64,000 nucleotides of DNA from Thermoplasmata archaeon. Lineage in GTDB: Archaea > Thermoplasmatota > Thermoplasmata > Methanomassiliicoccales > Methanomethylophilaceae. The notes below the pieces were generated by a model, which was given only the letters and a program-made list of their open reading frames with translations, was not told the origin of the DNA and did no database searches. The position numbers and the translations under genes were made by a program. Positions 26,218 through 34,492 of the stretch are shown here, piece by piece (position 1 is the stretch's first letter; each line of letters opens with the position of its first letter). The stretch lies in assembly GCA_015063165.1 (NCBI GenBank), contig SUSZ01000001.1:101643-165642 (forward strand). Direction: 5' to 3'.

Positions 26218-27696
26218 TTAACTGCGTTTAGCTACTACTATGAACGAATCGCCGACGATTCCGCGGATTCCCGCTTCGACCATAGAATCAGATAATTGGT
26301 CATTATCCAATATTTTCATACCAAACTTCTCAAGCTGATGGATGTCCCACGAAGGACGCGAGACGCCCGTTAGAGGAAGCCTGCGGAATATGGGGTCTAT
26401 CACCTCTGTCCCTCCGAAACCGCTCTCTCCGCCCCTGATCCTGACTCCATCGTCGTTCTTCCTGGGACGACGGGGATCCAACGAATTTATCCAATCGGCA
26501 TCTATTATCATGAGAATCCCGTCTTTAGCGAGAACGCGGCATGCCTCTTCCAGAGCTTTTTCAGGTTCGAAGAACGACCACAGGCTGTTGCGGATTATCA
26601 CAGCGCCGAAAGTCCCGTCATCGAAAGGAAGATCGCATGCATCCGCCATCACGAATCTTGCAGATGAAGAAAACTCGGACGAGCATCTCTCCGCCTCCTC
26701 GATCATGTACTTGGATGAATCCACTTCTACGACCTCGTGGCCGGAGAAGGATGCGGCTATCGAAAGGAAGCCCGAACCGCAAGCGAGATCCAATATCCTG
26801 GCTTTCGGAGGAACCCTTCCTTTCAAACTGTCGAAGTATTCCTTTCCCCTGCCGTCGGCGCAGACCCTGTGGCAGGTGCCGCTATCAAACGGAGCGACCC
26901 CGTCCCAGTACTCGTCGACCAGGAACCTCTTCTCCTCCTCCGGAGAAGGCTTCCTCGCGCTTATCAGAAAAAGGGGTGCCGGCGCCTCCGGATCGGGCAT
27001 CCTGTCCAGAGGCCCTCCGACAAGAACGTCCTCTTCTGCTACGATGTCCATGAAACGAAGCTTGATCAGCATGTTGCGATCCCACTGGGGACGCTTCAGG
27101 CCTATCATCGGACGCGTCTCCATGTACGAGCCACGGAACATGAAGCCGGAGTTCACCGTACCGGAGTCCTGTCCGAGTATCCTCATGTCCCTTATGAGCT
27201 TCCTGAACAGCTTGTCATGCTCGGGATCGAAGAAGTTCCAGTTGAAGTTCGAATCGAACACCAACAGCTTCCCGTCCGGAGCCAAGACCCTCCTCCACTC
27301 CCTGTAGCACTCCTCCATGTCTGGAATGGTCCAGGTCACGTTACGGTTGATGATGAGGTCGAACGTGTCCGATTCGAAGTACAGCCTATCGGCGTTCATC
27401 TGACGGAAGTCGCATTTCGCCCCGAACTCCTCTGCGTTCTTCCTAGCGACCTCCAGCATCCCTTCACTGAGATCGACCCCGGTGACATCGTGCCCGTCCA
27501 GAGACAAGGCTATGGTGAAGAATCCAGGACCAGTCCCGATATCGAGGACCCTGAGCTTCTCTTTCTTCGGAGCATGCTCGTAGACCATCCTCATCCATAC
27601 ATCCTTGTCGGAAGACGACAGCTGCCTCTCCACGATCGCCTTGTACTCTTTGGCTGCCGCATCCCAAGCTTTCTTCGTTGTTGATATCTCGTCCAT
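26218..27696 (-). CDS. double-domain class I SAM-dependent methyltransferase, copy 2
   Basis: A 492-residue paralogue of the protein at 19055-20545 with the same two-domain layout. Domain 1 has LRVLDIGTGPGFFTIAL, GVDLSEGM and FDLIINRNVTWTIPD. Domain 2 has ARILDLACGSGFLSIAA, EVDSSKYM and FGAVIIRNSLWSFFEP. Domain 1 is closely similar between the paralogues, including the CYREWRRVLAPDGKLLVFDSN stretch. Domain 2 is more diverged, with the acidic residue of motif II shifted in context (EVD for GVD). It is transcribed on its own from a palindromic bidirectional promoter and ends just before the AT-rich region of the binding-protein operon. A role in modifying the same imported compound is inferred from paralogy and position only. 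Confidence 0.83.
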   Translation of the reverse strand: MDEISTTKKAWDAAAKEYKAIVERQLSSSDKDVWMRMVYEHAPKKEKLRVLDIGTGPGFFTIALSLDGHDVTGVDLSEGMLEVARKNAEEFGAKCDFRQMNADRLYFESDTFDLIINRNVTWTIPDMEECYREWRRVLAPDGKLLVFDSNFNWNFFDPEHDKLFRKLIRDMRILGQDSGTVNSGFMFRGSYMETRPMIGLKRPQWDRNMLIKLRFMDIVAEEDVLVGGPLDRMPDPEAPAPLFLISARKPSPEEEKRFLVDEYWDGVAPFDSGTCHRVCADGRGKEYFDSLKGRVPPKARILDLACGSGFLSIAASFSGHEVVEVDSSKYMIEEAERCSSEFSSSARFVMADACDLPFDDGTFGAVIIRNSLWSFFEPEKALEEACRVLAKDGILMIIDADWINSLDPRRPRKNDDGVRIRGGESGFGGTEVIDPIFRRLPLTGVSRPSWDIHQLEKFGMKILDNDQLSDSMVEAGIRGIVGDSFIVVAKRS

Positions 27697-27724
27697 TATA
27701 CCACGTAGGACGATACTTCCCTTT

Positions 27725-27740
27725 CGGGTTTTATAACCCG
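27725..27740. promoter_or_regulatory. palindromic bidirectional TATA element
   Basis: CGGGTTTTATAACCCG is an inverted repeat (6-bp arms around TTAT) with a TATA box readable on both strands. The methyltransferase ATG lies about 36 bases away on the minus side. On the plus side in-frame ATGs of the exonuclease gene lie at 27771 and 27804. A symmetrical TATA could fire in both directions. Confidence 0.5.
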
Positions 27741-27803
27741 CTGCTAATGGAAAAACGAAACGGGACGGACATGTTTTTCATCCCCTGCTGTATAGCCCTA
27801 GAC

Positions 27804-28559
27804 ATGATCGAGCATACCTTCCAGATGCTGCCGTCCGTCGGCAAGAAGAAGGAGACGGCCCTCTGGGAGTCCGGAGTCCGCGACTGGGACGAGTTCCTGT
27901 CAAGCGAATCCGTCGCAGGGATCAAATCCAAGGACAGATGCGACGCCATTGTGATGCAGGCCGCCGAGCTCCTGGACGACGAGGAGACTTCGCTTCTGGG
28001 GGACATCATCCCGAGAGGGGAGCATTGGAGGATGTTCGACCGCTTCAAGAACGACGCCGCCTACCTGGACATAGAGACGGACGGCCTTAGCAGAGACTCC
28101 CTGGTGACCGTCGTGACCGTCCACAGGAAGAAGGGGACCACCACCCTCACCGAGGGCATCGATCTGGACGCAGGAACGCTGGCCGAGGCGCTGGAAGGAG
28201 CCAAAATCCTGGTGACGTTCAACGGCAGCTGCTTCGACGTCCCGGTCCTGAGGAACAGCTTCCCCGAGGTGGACTTCGACCTGCCCCATTACGACCTCCG
28301 CTTCGCTTCCAGGAAAGTGGGCTACAGAGGGGGCCTGAAGCCTCTGGAGATAGAGATGGGGATAACCAGGGAGGACGAGATCGAGGGCGTGGACGGGGCC
28401 ATGGCGGTCCGCCTGTGGCACCAGTGGGAGAGGCACCAGGACAAGGACGCCCTGGACATCCTGACCGAGTACAACCGCGCCGATACCGTGAACCTGGAGA
28501 CAATCGCCGAACGCATCTACAAGCGTCTGGTGACAGATTACGCCGGCTACAGATGGTGA
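27804..28559 (+). CDS. RNase H-like (YprB-type) exonuclease
   Basis: A protein of about 251 residues of the YprB/RNase_H_2 family. It begins MIEHTFQMLPSVGKKKETALWESGVRDWDEFL, the usual N-terminal segment of these proteins. The nuclease part has YLDIETDGLS (exonuclease motif I DxE), VTFNGSCFDVPVL (motif II with the catalytic Asp), LPHYDLRFASRK and a final YNRADTVNLETIA (motif III). The four acidic residues are present, so it should be active, probably on single-stranded nucleic acid. ATGs at 27747 and 27771 are alternative starts. 27804 is preferred from family alignment, while the promoter position would allow 27771. Confidence 0.75.
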   Translation: MIEHTFQMLPSVGKKKETALWESGVRDWDEFLSSESVAGIKSKDRCDAIVMQAAELLDDEETSLLGDIIPRGEHWRMFDRFKNDAAYLDIETDGLSRDSLVTVVTVHRKKGTTTLTEGIDLDAGTLAEALEGAKILVTFNGSCFDVPVLRNSFPEVDFDLPHYDLRFASRKVGYRGGLKPLEIEMGITREDEIEGVDGAMAVRLWHQWERHQDKDALDILTEYNRADTVNLETIAERIYKRLVTDYAGYRW

Positions 28560-28561
28560 AA

Positions 28562-28584
28562 AGGGGGACTTGCCCCCTGTTTTT
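28562..28584. terminator. bidirectional terminator between the exonuclease gene and argF
   Basis: AGGGGG-ACTTG-CCCCCT is a 6-bp GC-rich stem followed by GTTTTT on the plus strand. AAAA precedes it, giving a U-run for the minus strand as well. It sits between convergent genes. Confidence 0.75.
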
Positions 28585-28589
28585 GAAGC

Positions 28590-29510
28590 TCAGTCCTTCA
28601 GAAGGGTGTACAGAACCGCCTTCTGGGCGTGAAGCCTGTTCTCCGCCTGGTCGAAGACGACGCTGTGCGGGCCTTCCATGACCTCGGCGGTGACCTCCTG
28701 TCCCCTGTGGGCGGGCAGGCAGTGCATGACGATGCAGTCGGGCTTCGCGATGGAGAGGAGCTTGTCGTTGATCTGGTAAGCCTGGAACAGCTTGATGGCC
28801 TCGGCTTCGGGAGTGGTGTCTCCCATGGAGATCCAGGTGTCGGTGTACAGGACGTCGGCATCGATGCAGGCCTTCTCGGGCTCGTGGGATGCGATGATCT
28901 TGGAACCGTTCTCCTCTGCGATCTTGGTGGCGTTCCACATGATCTCGGCGTTGGGCATCCTGACGGCGGGGCAGCAGGCGACCATGTCGATTCCCATGAT
29001 GGCCGCCGCATAGAGCAGGGAGTTGCAGACGTTGTTCCCGTCTCCGAGGTACACGAGCTTCTTTCCGCGGAATCCTCCGAGCTTCTCCTTGATGGTGACC
29101 ATATCGGCGAGAGCCTGGCAGGGGTGCTCGAGGTTGTCCAGTCCGCTGATCACGGGGCAGGTCGCGTACTCTCCGAACTTGTCCATCATCTTGTAGTCGT
29201 AAGCCCTGTACATGATCCCGTGCACGAAGCGGCTCATGACGCGGGCGGTGTCCTCGACGGTCTCGCTGTGGACTCCCATCTGCATCTTGGACTCGTCGAT
29301 GTAGAGGGCGTGTCCTCCGAGCTCGGTGATGGCCACGTCGAACGAGATCCTGGTCCTGGTGCTGGGCTTCTCGAAGATCATAGCCAGAGTCTTTCCTTTG
29401 AGGGGATCGCCATGGTGTCCGCGCTCGGCCTTGAGCTTGATGGCGAGCTCGACCATGTCGGCCCACTTGTCCTTCATGTCAACTACGGAAATGAGGTCCC
29501 TTTTTGCCAT
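28590..29510 (-). CDS. argF: ornithine carbamoyltransferase
   Basis: A 306-residue ornithine transcarbamylase converting ornithine and carbamoyl phosphate to citrulline in arginine synthesis. The carbamoyl-phosphate loop FEKPSTRTRISFDVAI is present, together with HPCQALADMVTIKEK. The ornithine-specific MHCLPAHRGQEV near the C-terminus distinguishes it from aspartate carbamoyltransferase. The length is normal for the family. It stands alone, convergent with the exonuclease gene; its paralogue pyrB lies about 9 kb away. Confidence 0.95.
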   Translation of the reverse strand: MAKRDLISVVDMKDKWADMVELAIKLKAERGHHGDPLKGKTLAMIFEKPSTRTRISFDVAITELGGHALYIDESKMQMGVHSETVEDTARVMSRFVHGIMYRAYDYKMMDKFGEYATCPVISGLDNLEHPCQALADMVTIKEKLGGFRGKKLVYLGDGNNVCNSLLYAAAIMGIDMVACCPAVRMPNAEIMWNATKIAEENGSKIIASHEPEKACIDADVLYTDTWISMGDTTPEAEAIKLFQAYQINDKLLSIAKPDCIVMHCLPAHRGQEVTAEVMEGPHSVVFDQAENRLHAQKAVLYTLLKD

Positions 29511-29636
29511 GAGACTTGATGATTGGAATCAGATATAACCGTAATGTCAAGGAATGGACAGAAAAAATAGGGTTTGTCCGTATGCGAACCACTGGATTAT
29601 ATGCGCACACGGACAGTTGGATTGTGATAGCCCCGG

Positions 29637-30425
29637 TCACTCCTCCAGACGGGAGTTCAGATCCTTCACGTGTTCGAAGGAAAGACCCGTCTTTATGACC
29701 ACTTCCATGATGGTCATGCCGCTGCTGAGCATCTCTATGGCTTCAGCGTCTCCTTCCCTCTCGTCGGGTTTCTTCCTGGAGACGTTCCTGCGCATCTCGC
29801 TGCGCTTGGGGTCCTTGAAAGCCGCTCCGCATTCGGGACAGGTCTTGGGATGCTTTCCTGAATTGTCCTCCCATTTGTGCCCGCAGGACCTGCATTCGCA
29901 GTGGTAGCTGACTGTTCCGCAAGTAGGGCATCTTCCGAGGACGTTCACGCGCACCGCGAACTCCGTGCCGCATTTGGTGCACACATGCTGTTCGGTGGGC
30001 TCGTTCCAGACGAACCTCTTGCAGTTGGGACAAGTCTTCGGCATCTTGTCCACCTTCCTTTCCCAGGTATATCCGCAGAAGTTGCATTTGCAGGGGTTCC
30101 TGTCCTCGTTCCACCTGTGCGTCCTGCACTGGGGACATCTGTTGGGGTTCATGGACGAGAACCATGTGTAGCCGCATCTCTTGCACGTCCTCTTGACCAC
30201 GTCCTCGCGGTCCCAGAGGATCGAATGGCAGCCCGGACATATGCGGGGCTTGGCATATACCTCTGAATCTCCAGAAGCCTTTCTGCACCGCCTCGCCATC
30301 CAGGTGTAGGAACACACCTTGCACCTGTACTGGGGACGCTGAGTCTGCTGTCTTCTGGAAGAGTTCTGTTTAGCGTCCTCATCTCCTGAATCGCGTACTT
30401 CTGCCTGTTCAGCGTCGAAGGTCAT
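29637..30425 (-). CDS. five-zinc-ribbon protein with C-terminal helical segment
   Basis: A 262-residue protein I cannot assign to a named family. After a polar N-terminus it carries five successive C-x2-C ... C-x2-C pairs: CKVC/CPGC, CKRC/CPQC, CKCNFC/CPNC, CTKC/CPTC and CECRSC/CPEC. Most are followed by a Gly/Ser-(Y/H)-x-W box (YTW, YTWF, YTWE, HKW), giving about 30-residue units. Residues from about 200 are basic, then a short helix-turn-helix-like end (MLSSGMTIMEVVIKTGLSFEHVKDLNSRL) resembles the turn found in some recombinase and transcription-factor tails. It is cytoplasmic and likely binds nucleic acid. A TATA element (CCTATAAT, 30451-30458) about 26 bases upstream implies a leaderless message. 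Confidence 0.65.
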   Translation of the reverse strand: MTFDAEQAEVRDSGDEDAKQNSSRRQQTQRPQYRCKVCSYTWMARRCRKASGDSEVYAKPRICPGCHSILWDREDVVKRTCKRCGYTWFSSMNPNRCPQCRTHRWNEDRNPCKCNFCGYTWERKVDKMPKTCPNCKRFVWNEPTEQHVCTKCGTEFAVRVNVLGRCPTCGTVSYHCECRSCGHKWEDNSGKHPKTCPECGAAFKDPKRSEMRRNVSRKKPDEREGDAEAIEMLSSGMTIMEVVIKTGLSFEHVKDLNSRLEE

Positions 30426-30572
30426 TATAAGGTAAATGGCAAATTACAGTATTATAGGTAATGGTACGATAACGAAAATACTGGAGATATAGTCGATGCC
30501 TCCAACACCAAAATATGTTGTTTAGACACGGTTTGTAGCCTCCCGTACAACATTTTCCTGCGATTACCCGAA

Positions 30573-32717
30573 TCAAAATATGAGGGACTTCTTGACCCAA
30601 TCCAAGGATTCCTCGCGCTTTTCGGCAAGAAGCTTGTGCGCGGCGTCGAAATCGATCGGCTTCTCGAATATGTCCGAGGTCAGAGCCTCCTCCACGCTGG
30701 GAAGCATGCGGTCGAAGAGACCGACGGACTTCAGAAGCGTGGAGACCCTTCCCTTTCCGTCCTTCTCGCTCTTGATTATGGTCACGAAGGGCTTCCTGAA
30801 CAGGATGGAGAAGACCGTGCCGTGGAAGGAGTCGGTGAACACGAAGGACGAGTTGGAGATGTATCTGATCCAGTTCTCCACGCACTCGCCGTCGATCACC
30901 TCGTATCCGAGGTCGGGAATCTCCTCCGCGGTCGCTCCCTTGACGGCCAGAGGCTTCATCCCGAGACGGTCGAAGACCCCCTTGGCGTTCACGAAGGTGG
31001 ACGGGTGGATCATGTAATTGAAGACGTACTTCCCGTCGGGCAGTGGAGCGTCGCTCTTCGCCGCCAGGTCGAGATAATGCGAGATGTCGCAGAGCATGAC
31101 CGGGTCGAGGATGACTGTCGCTCTGAGCTTCATGCGCCTGCAGATGTCCAGACCGGACAGCTCGCGGACCGAGATGGCGTTGAACTTCTTCATGCACTTC
31201 GCGAAGCTCTCGTACTCCTCGGGGGTTCCCTCGAACCTCGGTGTTCCGAACGAGGACGCGATGGAGACCCTGTTCCTGTACGGGGAGACGAAGTCCAGCG
31301 CATAGCATTCCAGCGCGGTCTGGCTGATGAACTTCCTGTTCCAGACCTGGTCCGATCCGACCACGAAGTTGCGTATCCTCGGGTTGAGGTCCTTCTCCTC
31401 CTCCATGCGGTCCTTGGCCCACATCTCCCTGCTGTAGGCTGGGTATCCGGACTTCAGAAGGGCGGGGTTCGGCGTTCTTCCGTCGATCTTGTTCCTGGCC
31501 TCGATGAACACGGGCTCCAATCCGAGGTCCTGCATCAGACTGTAAAGGGCATAATAGGTGAGCACTCCGCCGTAGTTCTTGACCCTCCAGAACCCTGTGA
31601 TGCCGACGTCGTACCTGCGCTCGATGGCGTACAAGGATGCCTTCGAGACGGGCCTTCCCCTTTCGATCATGTCGTAGAACCTCTGCTTTCCAGGATCCTC
31701 CGGGCGGATGGGCGCGTATCTGTTGAAGCGCTTCGAGAAGGACAGCGGGATGCGTCTGAAGTAGGATGCCCCCTCCATGGCTTCGGCGACCACGGCGGCT
31801 CCGCGGTCGTTGTTAGCCAAGACGACGCTCATTCCGTCGTCGAGGTCGGTGTCGGTGATGATCCTGTCCGCTCCCCACAGGTCCCCGATGGTGACGTCCC
31901 CAGGCTTGGGGGTGTTGGCGAACTGGCAGTTGGAGCATGCCTCGTTGTTGATCAGGCTCCTGCTGAACGCCCTGAGGTAGGGATCGCGGAGGTTGACCTT
32001 CCTGGATCCATCCTCGTACTCCACCACGAGAGTGCCGTAGGGGAGGTCGGGGGCTCTGAACCTTAGGTTCGTGACCTTCTTGTCCTTGGAAAGCTCGTCG
32101 AGATACGTGCGGAACACGCCTTTGGAGGGCTGTCCTCCGCAGAGGAGGTCGACGGTGAACAGATGGTCGTTGGAGCCCACGCTGTTCTTCATGGCCTTCA
32201 CCTGGCAGGGGAGCCCTACGAACAGGACGTCCGTACCCTCGGCCACGGCCTTCTTGACCTCTCCGTAGATTCCGCGCATCTCGCTGTACATGTACTTGGA
32301 TCCGCGCATCCTGTCGATGACCGAACGGTCCTTGGTCATGACGTAGACGGCATCCAGCGATTCGTCCAGGACTACTCCGCAGACGTATCCTCCGCGTTTG
32401 AGCATCCACTCGGCGAGAAGGATGAACGCGCCTCCGGACGCGCTCCCCCTGACCGTCTCCGGATCGGCCTTAACGGCGTAGCATGCCGCCATCTGGACGT
32501 TGTCGGTGAACGGGCTGAACTGAGGGCATACGCCCACACAGCGCCCGCATCCCTTGCACTTGCTCTCGTCCACCACAGCCCTGCAGACTCCCCACTTGTC
32601 CAGCTGCATCGTGATGGCGCCGAACCGGGATTCGTTGGTGCAGACGTATTCGCAGGCGCCGCACCCTAAGCAGCTCTTACTCATCTTGGAAAGCTTGGCT
32701 ACGATGTCGGAGGTCAT
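30573..32717 (-). CDS. FrhB/FdhB-like iron-sulfur flavoprotein fused to polysaccharide pyruvyl transferase
   Basis: A 714-residue two-part protein. The N-terminus has two 4Fe-4S motifs, CLGCGACEYVC and CKGCGRCVGVCP. A coenzyme F420 hydrogenase/dehydrogenase beta-subunit domain follows, with SGGAFILLAEWML, FVGLPCQVKAM, DLLCGGQPS and NCQFANTPKPGDVTIGDLWG. From about residue 365 a polysaccharide pyruvyl transferase (CsaB-like) domain follows, with GITGFWRVKNYGGVLTYYALY, VVGSDQVWNRKF and SFVFTDSFHGTVFSI. Such fusions occur in cell-surface polysaccharide gene sets, where the redox half probably acts on the glycan or pyruvyl group. No other glycan gene is adjacent, so the partner pathway is not visible. 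The start at 32717 gives a normal short lead-in to the ferredoxin domain. Confidence 0.8.
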   Translation of the reverse strand: MTSDIVAKLSKMSKSCLGCGACEYVCTNESRFGAITMQLDKWGVCRAVVDESKCKGCGRCVGVCPQFSPFTDNVQMAACYAVKADPETVRGSASGGAFILLAEWMLKRGGYVCGVVLDESLDAVYVMTKDRSVIDRMRGSKYMYSEMRGIYGEVKKAVAEGTDVLFVGLPCQVKAMKNSVGSNDHLFTVDLLCGGQPSKGVFRTYLDELSKDKKVTNLRFRAPDLPYGTLVVEYEDGSRKVNLRDPYLRAFSRSLINNEACSNCQFANTPKPGDVTIGDLWGADRIITDTDLDDGMSVVLANNDRGAAVVAEAMEGASYFRRIPLSFSKRFNRYAPIRPEDPGKQRFYDMIERGRPVSKASLYAIERRYDVGITGFWRVKNYGGVLTYYALYSLMQDLGLEPVFIEARNKIDGRTPNPALLKSGYPAYSREMWAKDRMEEEKDLNPRIRNFVVGSDQVWNRKFISQTALECYALDFVSPYRNRVSIASSFGTPRFEGTPEEYESFAKCMKKFNAISVRELSGLDICRRMKLRATVILDPVMLCDISHYLDLAAKSDAPLPDGKYVFNYMIHPSTFVNAKGVFDRLGMKPLAVKGATAEEIPDLGYEVIDGECVENWIRYISNSSFVFTDSFHGTVFSILFRKPFVTIIKSEKDGKGRVSTLLKSVGLFDRMLPSVEEALTSDIFEKPIDFDAAHKLLAEKREESLDWVKKSLIF

Positions 32718-32852
32718 TGGACACCGAAGAGAATGTCACCTATTAACACTACTCCGTCCGATGTTCGGAACCTTCGCCGAATGTCCGATGCTGTCGCCTC
32801 GTCCTGCACACGGTTCCCTGGAAGGGCGTGGCTCCAGGATTCGTGGCAAAAT

Positions 32853-32860
32853 GTTTATGT
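32853..32860 (+). promoter_or_regulatory. TATA-like element of the tRNA-His gene
   Basis: GTTTATGT in an otherwise GC-rich stretch lies about 30 bases upstream of the tRNA 5' end, the expected archaeal TATA spacing. Confidence 0.4.
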
Positions 32861-32889
32861 AAGGGGAGCCGATAGCCTCATTGCAGCAT

Positions 32890-32964
32890 GGCCGGGATAG
32901 GCTAGCTTGGTTAGACTAGGGGACTGTGGATCCCCTGACTCGGGTTCAAATCTCGGTCCCGGCC
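32890..32964 (+). tRNA. tRNA-His (anticodon GTG)
   Basis: A full cloverleaf can be drawn. The acceptor arms are GCCGGGA (32891-32897) and TCCCGGC (32957-32963). The anticodon stem is GGGGA/TCCCC around the loop CTGTGGA with GTG at 32926-32928, and the T-loop is TTCAAAT. A G at 32890 can pair with C at 32964, which is the encoded extra G(-1):C73 pair that identifies histidine tRNA. No CCA is encoded and no intron is seen. The gene lies directly upstream of rtcB. Confidence 0.93.
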
Positions 32965-33013
32965 CTTCTGAGTACCCGAAAATTACAACTGTATTCCTTT
33001 TGGAGGAATCTCC

Positions 33014-34465
33014 ATGGCATGGGAAGGCAAGCTTAACAGAATCGACGCTAACAGATGGGAGATACCCATGGACGAATCCGCTGGAATGAGGACCAACGCG
33101 GTCATCTACGCCAGCGAAGAGATGATCGGCCAGGTCTGTTCCGACAACGCCCCCCAGCAGGCGGCCAACGTAGCCTGCATCCCCGGGATCGTAGGGAGCA
33201 GCATGGCCATGCCCGATATCCACTGGGGATACGGATTCCCGATAGGCGGGGTGGCTGCTGTCGACAGCAACAGCGGCTCGATCTCGCCCGGAGGAATCGG
33301 ATTCGATATCAACTGCGGAGTCCGCCTCATCAAGACGGACCTCACCATGGACGACATAGGCGACAAGAAGGACGCCCTGATCGACGAGCTGTTCAAGAAC
33401 GTCCCCTCGGGGCTCGGCTCCAAAGGGCTCACCCACGTCGGGATGAAGGACCTGGAGCAGATCCTCCTGAACGGCTCCACCTGGGCCGTGGAGAACGGCT
33501 ACGGATGGGAGAGGGACCTCGAGGTCACCGAGGAAGGCGGCCACATGCTCGAGGCGGACCCTTCGCTCGTCAGCGAGAAGGCCTACAAGAGGGGCCTCCC
33601 CCAGCTCGGCTCCATAGGATCGGGCAACCACTTCCTGGAGCTGGACGTCGTCGAGAACGTGTTCGACGAAGCCACCGCGAAAGCATACGGCCTCAAGCAG
33701 GGGACCGTGGCCATCACCGTCCACTGCGGATCCAGAGGATGCGGCCACCAGATCGCCACAGACTATCTCCAGGAGATGGAGCGCTACATCAAGAAGAACT
33801 CCGTCAAACTCCCGGACAGGCAGCTGGCATGCGCCCCGATGGACTCCAGGCTGGGGGAGGACTACTACAAAGCCATGTGCTGCGGAGCCAACTACGCCTG
33901 GGCGAACAGGCAGATGATCACACACTGGACCAGGGAGTCCTTCGAGAAGGTCCTCGGGGACTCCGCCGAGTCCATGGGGATGGATGTCGTCTACGACGTG
34001 GCACACAACATCGCCAAGAAGGAGAGGCACGACATCGACCGCCACCACGAGGACGTCCTGGTGCACAGGAAGGGAGCCACCCGCTCCTTCGCACCCGGCA
34101 GGAGCGAGATCACCATGCGCTACAGGGACGTGGGACAGCCCGTCATCATCCCCGGCAACATGAGCGTGGGAACCTACGTCCTGGCCGGGAGGAAGGGCTC
34201 CATGGAGCAGACCTTCGGATCCACCTGCCACGGCGCGGGAAGGAAGTTGTCCAGGAAGGCGGCCGTCAACAGCCTCACCATCGACGGCGTCAGGAAGGAG
34301 ATGTCCGACAGGGGCATCTACATGAGGAACGGCTCCGACGAGGGAATCCTCGAAGAGGCTCCAGAAGCCTACAAGGACGTGGACGAGGTCATCAGGGTGG
34401 TCTGCGACGCAGGCCTCACCCAGAAGGTGGCTAAGCTCGTTCCTGTAGGAGTGATAAAAGGGTGA
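33014..34465 (+). CDS. rtcB: RNA-splicing ligase RtcB
   Basis: A 483-residue RtcB, the GTP- and Mn-dependent ligase joining tRNA exon halves (2',3'-cyclic phosphate to 5'-OH). Visible landmarks are SMAMPDIHWGYGFPIGGVAA, GGIGFDINCGVRLI (metal-ligand Cys and Asp), GSIGSGNHFLE, HCGSRGCGHQIA, VYDVAHNIAKKE, and the GMP-attachment region near the C-terminus STCHGAGRKLSRK. It uses a GGAGG ribosome-binding site. No intein interrupts it, although many archaeal rtcB genes carry one. Confidence 0.95.
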   Translation: MAWEGKLNRIDANRWEIPMDESAGMRTNAVIYASEEMIGQVCSDNAPQQAANVACIPGIVGSSMAMPDIHWGYGFPIGGVAAVDSNSGSISPGGIGFDINCGVRLIKTDLTMDDIGDKKDALIDELFKNVPSGLGSKGLTHVGMKDLEQILLNGSTWAVENGYGWERDLEVTEEGGHMLEADPSLVSEKAYKRGLPQLGSIGSGNHFLELDVVENVFDEATAKAYGLKQGTVAITVHCGSRGCGHQIATDYLQEMERYIKKNSVKLPDRQLACAPMDSRLGEDYYKAMCCGANYAWANRQMITHWTRESFEKVLGDSAESMGMDVVYDVAHNIAKKERHDIDRHHEDVLVHRKGATRSFAPGRSEITMRYRDVGQPVIIPGNMSVGTYVLAGRKGSMEQTFGSTCHGAGRKLSRKAAVNSLTIDGVRKEMSDRGIYMRNGSDEGILEEAPEAYKDVDEVIRVVCDAGLTQKVAKLVPVGVIKG

Positions 34466-34469
34466 TTGG

Positions 34470-34489
34470 CGGAGGGATCGACCCCTCCG
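34470..34489. terminator. terminator hairpin between rtcB and the PUA gene
   Basis: CGGAGGG-ATCGAC-CCCTCCG forms a perfect 7-bp stem between convergent genes, ending 3 bases before the PUA gene stop. Only a weak TCTT follows. Confidence 0.6.
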
Positions 34490-34492
34490 TCT

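Noticed and set aside
8460..27696. Mobile element or genomic island borders around the chelatase locus
   Set aside because: No transposase, integrase, direct repeat of att type or disrupted tRNA was found at the edges; the only tRNA in the window is intact and 5 kb away.
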